Shown here: positions 48,800 to 58,988 of the stretch, in pieces
Layout: every line of letters begins with the position of its first letter
Numbering within the stretch: position 1 is the first letter of the stretch
Assembly (NCBI GenBank): GCA_900291925.1
Contig: UWYS01000016.1
Coordinates: 496,001 to 560,000 of the forward strand
Length of the DNA: 64,000 bases
Source: Thecaphora thlaspeos
Lineage: Eukaryota; Basidiomycota; Ustilaginomycetes; Urocystidales; Glomosporiaceae
Direction of reading: 5' to 3'
Translations under genes and position numbers: made by a program
Notes under the pieces: model-generated
Seen by the model: only the letters and a program-made list of their open reading frames with translations
Database searches by the model: none
What the model was told of the DNA's origin: nothing

Positions 48800-50671
48800 A
48801 TGGCCAACCTCTTCAACACCGCTCGAGTCGCTTTCCGCGCCGCCGCAAACAACGGCACCGCCGCTTCGGTAGGTATCCCTCGTCCTCTCCGCCTCGCTTT
48901 GACTCGACACCCTCCATCGCAACTCGACCTACCCATCCTTTCGACGCACATGTCCACACACACCACCTTCCAGCGACCACATCGGCCTCGCCTACCAGCT
49001 TCCGACCCCTCCGACAGCGACTTTCGGCAAAGGCGGTTGGGCAAGCCATGGCTGTCTTTTTTTCTCCTCTCTGCTCTGAGCAGACGGGCGGGCCTAGCGG
49101 GCGAGCGAGGTCCCTGAGGTGTCTGTTCATTTCGACAGTCTACTCATCGCCTCGCACAGCCAATTCCTTGCAGCACATCGTCTCCGATGTTCCAGCGACA
49201 TTCAGCAGAGCGTGGGTGGGGCATCGTGCCTGGCTCTCAGATACTGGCCACGATGACCGGGCTGGTAAAGCGGTCCGCTCCTCCTGTCCAGCGTCAGGGC
49301 AGCTCCCAGCGACAAGGCAGGCTGCCCTGGTGACACCTCTACATCTCGAGAGCCTTCAAAATTCGGAGGACTGCTTGGCGAAGCTACCGCCGCGCCGCCA
49401 GGTGACTTCGTGGCCACCCTGGACTACGACTCGTCCTGACGATCTTTCTCCGCCACACGCTGTGGCGAACAGCACAGAGCGTTGACACAAACGTCACCAA
49501 ATCTCTCGCCATCTGTTGGCCTTTGCTTTTGCCTCCACTAACAGGTTCGCCAGGCCTCGACCCAGGCCGGTGTCAACGCGTCGCAGGTGGGTGTGGCAAA
49601 CCGCACGCGGACACCTCACCTCCAGGTGACCGACCCTCTCGCTGACCGCCTTCCCTCGCACCATTCCCCCACCTCTCGCCGCCGCCAGTCGATGTTCGCG
49701 TCGCGCACCTCTGCCGTGGCCGCCACCGTGGCCGCCGTCGGGTCCGTCGCCTGGTACAACCAGGTCTACGGCACCCTCCCCTTCGTCGACACGGCCAGCG
49801 CCAACATGATTGACGAGGGCCTCCACCCGCCCAAGTACCCCTGGAGCCACAACGGCCCCTTTGAGACCTTTGACCACTCGAGGTGAGCTTTTTGGCGGTC
49901 ACGAAGCAAGGAGGCCGGCGAATTCCTTGCTGTGCAATCCACTCCTGACACTGACGCTTCGTCCGTCCCCCATCGCCCATCGCCCCATCGACGCCCGCCT
50001 GCTCTCCCATCAGCATCCGCCGAGGATACCAGGTCTACCGCGAGGTTTGCGCGTCGTGCCACTCGCTGGACCGCATCGCCTGGCGCAACCTGGTCGGCCA
50101 GTCGCACACGGTCGATGAGGCCAAGGCCATGGCCGAGGAGGTCGAGTACGAGGACGGCCCCGACGACGAGGGCGCCACGTTCCAGCGACCCGGCAAGCTG
50201 GCCGACTACATGCCGCGGCCCTACGCTAACGACGAGGCGGCGCGCGCCGGCAATGCCGGTGCTCTGCCCCCGGACCTCAGCCTGATGGTCAAGGCGCGCC
50301 ACGGTGGCGCCGACTACATCTTTGCGCTCCTGACGGGCTACACCGATCCGCCGCCGGGCGTCAAGGTTGGCGAGGGGCTCAACTACAACTCGTACTTCCC
50401 CGGCACCCAGATCGCCATGGCGCGCGTGCTGTACGACGGCCTGGTCGACTACGAGGACGGCACGCCCGCCACGACGTCGCAGATGGCCAAGGATGTCGTC
50501 ACCTTCCTCAGCTTCTGTGCCGAGCCCGAGCACGACGACCGCAAGCGCATGGGCATGCAGGCCGTCATCATTCTTAGCAGCTTGACGGCGCTCTCGCTCT
50601 GGGTGAAGCGCTTCAAGTGGGCCGGCGTCAAGAGCCGCAAGCTCGTCTACGACCCGCCAAAAGGTCACTAG
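48800..50671 (+). CDS. CYT1: Cytochrome c1, heme protein of complex III
   Basis: Carries electrons from the Rieske protein to cytochrome c in the inner mitochondrial membrane. Exons 48800-48868, 49545-49586, 49689-49882 and 50014-50671 give 320 residues, near yeast Cyt1 (309). A bipartite presequence: Arg/Ala-rich ([18 protein letters not shown]) and then a hydrophobic sorting part ([20 protein letters not shown]). The mature part has [36 protein letters not shown] with the covalent heme motif CASCH, MPRPYAN, and the axial Met in [10 protein letters not shown], then [18 protein letters not shown]. The tail anchor near the C terminus is [20 protein letters not shown]. The second exon encodes only 14 presequence residues. 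The first intron (676 nt) is unusually long. Confidence 0.96.
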
Positions 50672-51535
50672 AGCGCCGGTGTGAGCCGCTCGGTAGTTGG
50701 ACGTCGGCCGTCGTCGACGACATCCAGAGAGGCAGGCAGCAGGCAGGAGGGAGGAGCGTAAGTAGCACGGAGGGTGCCAGCACGCAGTGGAGAACAGTAG
50801 AGCGGGGCGGGGCAAGGTCTGCTGCAGCCACCCGTACTGCGGTCGTAGAAGAGTCGGAAGGAGAGGCCCCAGGAAGGAGCGACGGATCAGGAGCATGATG
50901 ACAGGACACGATTCCGATCACTTCCCAAACATCTCTCGAGATCAGCCAGACGTTCCGAAGCGACCCCTCTACTGTTGTTTTTGTTCTATAGCTTCGTGCT
51001 CGTCCTACCTGACCCAACCTTCCCCTACGTCGAACGCGCAAACGAGATTTCCCAATGCACACAAGACTGAGTACCGACCGATGCAGTTGATCCGAAGGCT
51101 CGCTGAGTTGTCTCCGGAAGCCGTATCCTTTCGCCTAATAGATCGGGAAACCGCAACTTTATGCCCGATACGCCCAAGAGCCTACAATGTGTGTGTACGT
51201 GGCCATATGATTGGGAGCCGCAAATTTCTCCCGATCTTCAAGTTGCCCGATATTCCTGCTGGGCTTCATCTTGTCGCCCGATGCTATCATTCCTCTCACG
51301 TCACACGGCCAACCCCCGCCCAGCTCAGCTGCACCATCACCGCACCGACGAAGGCGACCACGACGGTGACCACCCTCATCACCTCGCCCTCACCACTACC
51401 CTCACCCTAACCTTCACCCACACCAACACCAACACCAACGGGTCATGGCTTTGCTCAGTCTACTAGCGTAGCCCCAACGCTACTCCCAGCTGCCCCGAAT
51501 CTCATAGAGCACCTTCCACGCATCCCCACCCTCTT
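50672..51535. other. Intergenic: CYT1 3' flank and APP1 promoter
   Basis: 864 bp. It ends in a low-complexity ACC/CCTCACC/CACCAACAC stretch (about 51355-51440). A 207-codon open frame (50787-51410) has no domain and I do not call it. Confidence 0.5.
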
Positions 51536-53959
51536 ATGTCGTATCGCCAAAACAACTTTCTCGTCCGCGTCGACGGCGGCCGCAACCACGATCGACACAA
51601 CACCAGCCACGATAGTGCTCCTTCCTCTTCCGTCTCCGATCGAAGCGCAGCTTCGCGGCGACAGCAGTCCACCGGCGGCGGCGGCAGCAGCAACACAATG
51701 AGCGGCTACCACCTTCGTTCTAAAGCAGGAGGCCTGCTCGCCTCGGGTTCCAACTACCTTGCCTCGAGGGACTGGCATTCCATGGCCAGCTCCGTCAAGC
51801 AACGGGTTGCAGACGCAGGCGCATACGCACATCAACAGCAGCAGCCGTCGTCCCAACGGAGAGCAGCGCCGCCACCGCCACAATATCAACACCATGGCAG
51901 AGCACCAGCGCACTCGCAGAGGTCCATGAGCACATCAACCATCTCCTCCAACCCGGCCTTCCGGCTCACCCAGCCCAACGACGGTCTGTCGAGCCTCAAG
52001 GCGCTCAAGCCGGGACAGGAGACGCCCGTCCTGCTGTCCGGATGGGTCCAGCGCAACGTTGCCCGCGACCGCCACCCGCAGGGCTGGGCCGCCCCGGACG
52101 CCCCCGAGTATCTCGAGGATGGCGAAATCGAGTTCCAGGTCTCCATCGACGGCTTCGTCGCCAAGACGCTCGACGCTCCGACGCGAAGCCAGCGCCTCTT
52201 CAACCAGATGGCCCGCCAGCTGGCCGCCCTCCCCCGACTGCCCACCAGCGCCGTTGATGGCCACATTTGGGATAGCAATCTCGCCCTCACGGACGAGCCC
52301 CTCGACATGGCGGCGCCCGAGGACGTACAGCAGCCGGATCAGCAGCAGCGCAGGGAAGACCGAGTGGACGAGGCTCGCTCGACTTTTGGCGATCGGGCCA
52401 TCAGCAAGCTGATGGAAGGCGCCGACGAAGAGACGCTCGTCAAGCTCATGGAAAACATCGGCGCCTTTCCAACCCAGGTCTCGGACGCCGAGGCCGCTTC
52501 GAAGCTCGAAGGCCGCACGCTCCACAGACCCCATGCAGAGCACAGCAACGCCACCACTAGCAACAACCTTGGCCGACCCTCGCGGCAGAACACGGCCTCA
52601 TCCGTCTCGTCGAGCGCCTCGAGCGCCAGCAGCAACCATCTCGGTGGCTCGCTCTTTTGGGCCAACCGGACGGCCGAGGAGCTGCACAGGCTTCATCGTA
52701 ACCTCGGCGAACGGCTGCGCGCCTATTGGATTTACCGATCGGGACACCGCGATGTCAACATCGAGGTCACTCCCATCGTGCGTGGCGAGGCGCTGCGGTC
52801 CTCTAACGACAGTCAGCGCCTGCTGCTGGCAGCAACTCGGCTCAAAACCGACTCGACGGGACAGTACACGCATCGCCTCGTCGTACCGTGGCACAAGATC
52901 TCCGCCTTTTGCAGCTACCACTCTTCGGCCAGCTCGCGTATCGATCCTCGTGACATCGAGGCGGTCGAGGTGCGGGCGGTCCTCCCATCGCCGTCGTCGC
53001 ACAGCCTCGAGCCCGGCTCGTCACTGGCGGCCGACGGAGCCGACGATGCAGCCACTACGCCGTGGCTCCGCTACCCCATCACCGAAGACGACGAGCGGCG
53101 GGTGCGCGTCATCTCGGACATCGACGATACCGTCAAGCACACGGGCGTCCTGCTGGGCACGAAGCGGATCCTGCGCAACGTCTTTGTCCTACCGTTCGAA
53201 GAGGTCGAGATCCCGGGCGTAGCGACGTGGTACCAGTCGATGGTCTCCCTAGGTGTCGGACTGCACTACGTCACGAATGCGCCGCTTGAACTACACCGAC
53301 TCGTCGACGATTTCTTCAAAGCGGTCCACCTGCCCATCGGACACATTACGTTGAGGCATTATCCAAGCGGCACGAGGAGTCTACTGGCCAGTTGGCTCGA
53401 GCCGGCAGGGGAGAGAAAGAGAGCCAACATCGTCAAGATCCTAGACGAATTTCCGCGGTCCAAGTTCATCCTCATAGGCGATTCTGGAGAACTTGATCTG
53501 GAGATAACGAGTGAGCTCGCGAGGGAGAGACCGGTGCAGGTACGAGGAGTTTTCATACGAGACGTCAGTTCGCCGCGACTTGGATTGGCAAAGAGTCCAA
53601 CGACGACGACGACTCCATTCGGCGCTGCTGCTGGAGGCGTATCGGGTGGGTTTCCCCCTGCAGATGGTGCAGTGACGAAACCACCATCCGTCGCGCTATC
53701 TTCCATCTATCCGCCTCCTCCTCCATCCTCTTTCCCTCCTCTTGAATCGACACCTTCAAGTGGCAACGCTACGATACCCTCGGGTATGACGGAAGCAGAT
53801 GTGAAACGTAAACAGGCGTTCCAGGCTCGTCTTTTGCGCGCTACGTCCAACCTGCCCAAAACGACCGTCTTTCGGTTGTTCTACGAAGGTCGGGATGTCC
53901 AGCACGAGGCGGAGAAGTTGGTGAAAGAGTTGGTGCGTGGCGAGACCGGAAGTAGATGA
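51536..53959 (+). CDS. APP1: APP1-type phosphatidate phosphatase (DUF2183/LNS2-like)
   Basis: Mg2+-dependent phosphatidate phosphatase of the actin-patch/endocytic type, making diacylglycerol from phosphatidate. Uninterrupted frame of 807 residues. The catalytic DxDxT motif is in VISDIDDTVKHTGVLLGTKR (about residues 525-545). Further family blocks: GVATWYQSMVSLGVGLHYVT, NAPLELHRLVDDFF, HITLRHYPSGTRSLL and ILIGDSGELDLEI. The N-terminal 500 residues hold the App1 middle domain (PVLLSGWVQRNVARDRHPQG, ERLRAYWIYRSGHRDVNIEV) between Ser/Gln-rich disordered parts. The C terminus has proline-rich runs (YPPPPPSSFPPLE), plausible SH3 ligands as in yeast App1, then a charged helix. A shorter start at an internal Met near residue 56 cannot be excluded. 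Confidence 0.92.
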   Translation: MSYRQNNFLVRVDGGRNHDRHNTSHDSAPSSSVSDRSAASRRQQSTGGGGSSNTMSGYHLRSKAGGLLASGSNYLASRDWHSMASSVKQRVADAGAYAHQQQQPSSQRRAAPPPPQYQHHGRAPAHSQRSMSTSTISSNPAFRLTQPNDGLSSLKALKPGQETPVLLSGWVQRNVARDRHPQGWAAPDAPEYLEDGEIEFQVSIDGFVAKTLDAPTRSQRLFNQMARQLAALPRLPTSAVDGHIWDSNLALTDEPLDMAAPEDVQQPDQQQRREDRVDEARSTFGDRAISKLMEGADEETLVKLMENIGAFPTQVSDAEAASKLEGRTLHRPHAEHSNATTSNNLGRPSRQNTASSVSSSASSASSNHLGGSLFWANRTAEELHRLHRNLGERLRAYWIYRSGHRDVNIEVTPIVRGEALRSSNDSQRLLLAATRLKTDSTGQYTHRLVVPWHKISAFCSYHSSASSRIDPRDIEAVEVRAVLPSPSSHSLEPGSSLAADGADDAATTPWLRYPITEDDERRVRVISDIDDTVKHTGVLLGTKRILRNVFVLPFEEVEIPGVATWYQSMVSLGVGLHYVTNAPLELHRLVDDFFKAVHLPIGHITLRHYPSGTRSLLASWLEPAGERKRANIVKILDEFPRSKFILIGDSGELDLEITSELARERPVQVRGVFIRDVSSPRLGLAKSPTTTTTPFGAAAGGVSGGFPPADGAVTKPPSVALSSIYPPPPPSSFPPLESTPSSGNATIPSGMTEADVKRKQAFQARLLRATSNLPKTTVFRLFYEGRDVQHEAEKLVKELVRGETGSR

Positions 53960-54088
53960 AGAGGGAATACGATCGTCGATATGGAATACAATGTTCATGG
54001 AAACTTCCCACATGTCGCGGCCTCGGGTTTCTGGGCGATCTGGCGCGGCTACCGATTGACCCGGCCCCCTAAGTCGCGTCGCAGGCGT

Positions 54089-54190
54089 TGACGCGTCTCG
54101 CCCGAATAAACTTCCAATTCGACTCTACCAGGCAGGCCCTGACTCGTCTCGCGCGAGTCAATACCCAACTCGCCTCGACCAGGACATATC
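54089..54190. repeat. Imperfect 51-bp tandem duplication
   Basis: Two diverged copies begin at about 54089 (TGACGCGTCTCGCCCGAATA) and 54140 (TGACTCGTCTCGCGCGAGTC) and share the end CGACCAGG/CTACCAGG. The period is 51 bp. Not related in sequence to the 51-bp repeat at 2215-2370. Confidence 0.6.
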
Positions 54191-57100
54191 CTTGTTGCCA
54201 TGTCCAGGCTCAGCACACCGCGAAGCTATCTCCTCATTCTCCTCAGCGCATGGTGACAGAAGCTTGGCAGTTTCTTCCCTTAGGAGACCGACTCCGGGCA
54301 CGCTCGTCGTCTCCGGAGGCACCGATAGGGCTTGTCGTATTCTTTCCTCGTCCTACCACTCTCTCGCCGTATCCTACCACTGTACTGTCTGCTATCTCAA
54401 TCTCTGCCACCTTTCCCAGCAGCGGAAGCCGACGATAACATGGTCAGATGGTGTGAGTACTCACCACACCCGTCCTTGACCTTTTTCGAGCAATGCTTCC
54501 TTATCCTTTATTCAGCAAGGAGCTTTCGGGCCATGGGCCAGTCACAGGTAAGCGAGGGATACGTCGAGTCTCTGAACAGCCAGGCTCGAGAGCAACGCTC
54601 ATCAGACGATCGAGCATGTACCTGTATCGCCGCAGCATCGCGCGTCGTTGCCGCTGGCTCAGTCGTCGCGCCGATCGCCAGGCTCTGTGCGGCGGTCTCG
54701 ATCTCGTTGTGCCGTGACCTGCACTCCACGACTGCTATGGCAGAGTTGCGTCGCTGCGTGGATCTCGATCGGCGATGTGCTCCGAGAGGGGAATCAAGGC
54801 GTGCTCCCATCATCAAGATGCCGCTTCGTCGCTACCATGATGGAAAGAAGGAACTTGTCGACAACACAGCCACGCTGGCTACCGAGCGCACGTTTCCTAT
54901 ACCGTTCAACGGACGGACTGGGGAGACGACGCACTGCTCATCGACGACCTCTCGAGGATCAGCCGATGTCGCGACGTTCATGGAATCACACCGCCTTTGA
55001 GCATCGTCTCATGTTCGAGCAGTCGTCCCTTCCTGCGTGAAGAGATCCTTTCCGAATGGATGCATAATCAGTAGGTACTTGCCACCTTGACTGTAAGAGA
55101 GGATCGAAGGTGAGATATCGGCTCCGTCGTCGTTCATGCTCCGTTCCGCCACACGCTATTGTCCGGATGCGGGAATACCGACGAAAGCATGATCTCGACG
55201 GGCGCCGTCGTTCGACGCGAACACCTGCGAAGATGGGAAGGAGGGGCTGGAGATCTAGCTGGTACAGTCAGTATCCTTCGGTCGACTCTTACGCTTCGGA
55301 TCGCATCCCTGTTTGTTCTCAAGAGATCAACAGAGCCGTCGGTATCGCGGGCCTGCTAGGCGCGGACGAACGTGCTTCCCGGCGGCCTGTTCCTTCACCA
55401 CTCAGTCAGCTTCGCTCACAAAAATATCGAAAAGCAGACTTCGGATCTGTTCGGTCGTGACCTTGGTGAGTGGACCGGACCGGCGCAGCAGGGTCAAGTC
55501 AAAGAGGGGGCTAAGCTTTCGTCGTCACGTTTCTTTCAATCTCGTTTGCGGGTCGGGTAGGGTACATAGGGTAGAGATTGGACGGAATAAAGTGGTCTCG
55601 CTTTGGCGACATCATGGAAACGACATTTGGGCTGTGTCTTGGCCTGCTGACGCCTTCTGTTGTTTGTTGTGCGTGGAGGGTGAAGCGTGGGGGTGGAGAT
55701 AAGTTGCACTATGGGAGAGGACAGGACCGTATGCGTACTCCACTGCAATCGCCACTGTAAGTTCAGTACGGCGAGGGCTAAGGCTAACCGTTGAGGCTGC
55801 TGCGCAGGGCCCGCTTGCTTCGACCCGTCAAGATTTAACGATCACTGCAAGTTACACCTGGTGCGTCCGAAGGAACAGTCGCAAGGCAGGCAAGCAATGA
55901 GAATTGAAGATTGCGTTCGCACACGAGGACGTCGAATCAAGTGGTGTGCTGACGGTCGAAGAGTCGATACGTAGGCACTGAGTAGAGTGGCGGAGGTATT
56001 GTCGAGGCTTCTGGAATCACTTACAGCCCGCACGTATTCTTGAGACCGCCGTCGCTTGGCGCCGGCAGCGTCAAAAGGTAGATTGCCACGTATGTTCTGT
56101 AGCTACAGGTAAGTCACGTTGTGATGACACCTGGAGACGATCAACGTCGTTCATGCTGGTCGCCACTGACTCTACTTGACTACCTCTCGGCACTTGCGGT
56201 ATTGCAAGCAAGTTGCCTCGCGGCGTTGGACGTTGCTTGCCATGCGGTGGTGTATCGTCTCGTGCTGTGCCGATCAACGTCGAGACGCTCCAAGAGGTGC
56301 GAGGCAAGAATGGACGCCATCGACCACGGCAAAGAAGGGTCCATCCTGGAGCTCCGCTCCCATGAAACCAATCTTAATGACCCTACCGCTACATATTGTA
56401 TGTACACACACCACAACACCTGCTCGCGAACGTGCGAGCTCGTCCACGGAGATGGCCGAACTCAGCCCCTCTGAGCACAGCCTCTACACTTACACATGCA
56501 GAGCGAGGACCCGTCAACCCACCTCGCCTTGCCTTGAACATGCCGGCGAAGACCATCGCCACGCCTTCGAACGAAACCCGTTGCTCTGCGGGTGAAATAC
56601 ATAGGAACACGGGAAACCGTCACGCCTGAACGCGGGTAAAATGCACAGGCTAGAGTAGGGAGACGTCGGCTCGCATCAAAGAGGTCGACCCTATTGGTCG
56701 TGATCAACAGGTCGTCTTGACAGGCGAGGCGAGGGAAAGGGCTGTGACCGAATCGCTCGTACAGCGTGAAAGTTGGACGGATCAGGCTGCGTCCGGTAGC
56801 GGCGGGCGGACGGCACGGTTGTCGTCGTCGATGCGCAAGCTGGCCTGCCTTGCCTCAGCCAGGGTGGGCGGCGAACGGAGGAGCGAGGTGGTTGTGATCG
56901 GTCGGTTCCACTGACCGTGGCGTGCTTCAGGTGGTGGCTGTCACGCGCAAACTGCTCTCGGGCGTGAGCCGAAACGGTTCGGTCAGATCCGTACCCTGCC
57001 TCGAATCGCCGGAACGGACCCAAGGCAAAGCTGCAGCCGACAGACAGCTGCTGCTGCGGCCGAGCAGGCGCTGTCACCAGCCACGCTATTGCAGCGGCTG

Positions 57101-58202
57101 TACAGTGCGTGGGTTTACTCCTTGACTGTGGGGTCTGGGAGGATTTTGAGCTGAGCAAATGCAGCGACGGCGGCGTCGAGAAGTGTCTCTCGTCGTCTCA
57201 GCCGGGTCGGCTCGGGCATTAGAGTGTCGCAAAGGGGCCAGATCGATGTCACAGCGTCCCCGACGGCCTAAATACAAAGGAAGAGCGATAGATCTGGACG
57301 CGAGTGGCGGCCCAACCAATCTGCCGTTGCACAGTGTTCTATCGGTCCATCATCATCAGCGAGGAGAGAGTTTCCCCTGGGATTCGACATGATCAGAGGC
57401 AGCCCAAAGCGATTCCGAGGGCTTCGACGTCGCCTTCACTCGCCGCCTTCGGTCTCCCTCACTCGCTTTCTCGCTCGCCCGCGGACTTCCAACAGTGTAC
57501 GTGGCAAGCAAGACCGGGCCGGACGTCAAAGACGCGGTGCAGTGCGGTACAGCAGGTGATGGCGGTGGCGGCGGTGATGGGCGTCGGGCAGACCACGGAG
57601 CAATATATGTACCTTAACTAGCGGGCGGGCGGACGGCGGGCAGCCGGACAGCGAGCTCGTAGGCGGAATCTTTCCGCCGTACGCTGTGCCTGAAAGCTAC
57701 CCTACATAGCCTTTGCTTGACGTTCTCTGCCCCGGAAGCCTGTATGCAGCAGCAGCACCGTCCGCAGGGACCGTCCGCAGAAGCGGTCATCCACGAACCA
57801 CGACGACGCCGACGTCGCATCGAAACATAGGCTCGTCCAGGCCATCCTTTGCACAGCCGTGGACTGGGTCGCATGAGGCGGACAAACCACGTCCTGCACA
57901 CACAGGCACACGTCGACTGAGCATCCAGCAGCCGGCACACCCGACCAAAGAGCGCATACAGGCAAGTACAGTAGCTGTCTGCTTCTCTCCGAGCCACGAC
58001 ATCGCAACGCGGCGGAAGCAGCAGCAATGTCACCCGGGCCTCCGCTGCGCCTCCTTTCCTCTGCCTTGGGCTCTCACCGTCCTAGCTAGCCACCGCCGAC
58101 GCCGTCGACGGACCTAGCCGACCGACGCCAACGACCGCGGACGGCCCTCTCTCTACCTTGCTTCTTCCATCTCATCACATCACATCACACAACATCACAT
58201 TG

Positions 58203-58219
58203 CCCCCCCCCCCCCCCCC
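58203..58219. repeat. C17 homopolymer
   Basis: The longest of several poly-C or poly-G tracts in the intergenic regions of this window. Confidence 0.95.
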
Positions 58220-58988
58220 TTCGGATCCCGCCGCATCCCTCCTCGTCTCTCTTGCTTTTCATTTTATCTATCATTCGACCCTGTCGTCGAGACCCCGAGG
58301 CTGGCTGCCCACTGCGCACCCCTCCTCTCGCCGGCTCGTCACAAAGCATCAACGACAGACCGGATCGTCCGCCCATCTCTCTGTTCCGCCATCGGCACCG
58401 CCTTCGCGCCCACCTTCGACATTTCCGACCTTTCGGCCATCATAGGACATCCTCGCACTGCCTCCCAGCCTTGTCCGCGAGCATATATTTATTTACACCC
58501 CAGCGCGACAAAGGCATCTTTGTCGGTCCTTCTATCTGGCAGCGCTAAGCCTTGCCCTGGAATCGCCAAGGCGCGCCCTCTATCCATCGACACCCCCGGA
58601 TCTGCACTCTCGTCGTCATGCTAAACGTCTGCTGGCTTTCCACGTCCGTGTCTCGGCGTTTCGTCCTCACCTATTCGGTATCTCCGGGCCTCGCCATCCA
58701 GAACGACTCCCAGTGCGCCGGCGACGACCGCACGCCCGCGGCGGGACAGACCGCGGCCAAGTCAGCCCGAGAGGCGAGGAGGAGAAGAGGAGAGGTCCGC
58801 TTCGGAAGCGCCGCTGCGTCCCCGTACAGTCATTGACTAGCTGGCCACAGGTCGCGGGCCACACAGGCAAAGACTGAGCCTCTATCAGCAGCTGGCACCC
58901 CCCGTCGCCCATCGCCCATCCTCCATCGCTCACAGAGCAGTCACCCACACCAGACGCAGCCGGACGTCGCCTCCTCAGCATTTACGAG

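Larger units (their letters stand above)
53960..58988. other. 5-kb gene-empty stretch
   Basis: No open frame here shows a domain, a signal peptide or coherent coding composition. The longest (54332-55000, 222 codons) is not convincing. Base composition and codon periodicity differ from the gene-dense part to the left. I looked for tRNA B boxes, long terminal repeats, target-site duplications and transposase or reverse transcriptase motifs and saw none. An imperfect 51-bp duplication lies near 54089-54190. The last 800 bp, C/T-rich with a C17 tract, probably belong to the promoter and leader of the regulator gene at 58989. The rest may be decayed sequence or a noncoding transcript. Confidence 0.6.

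Noticed and set aside
50787..51410. 207-codon frame between CYT1 and APP1
   Set aside because: Ends in a low-complexity Thr/Ser/Pro run derived from the CCTCACC repeat; no domain.
54332..55000. 222-codon frame in the gene-empty stretch
   Set aside because: Irregular composition, no domain, no codon bias like the neighbouring genes.
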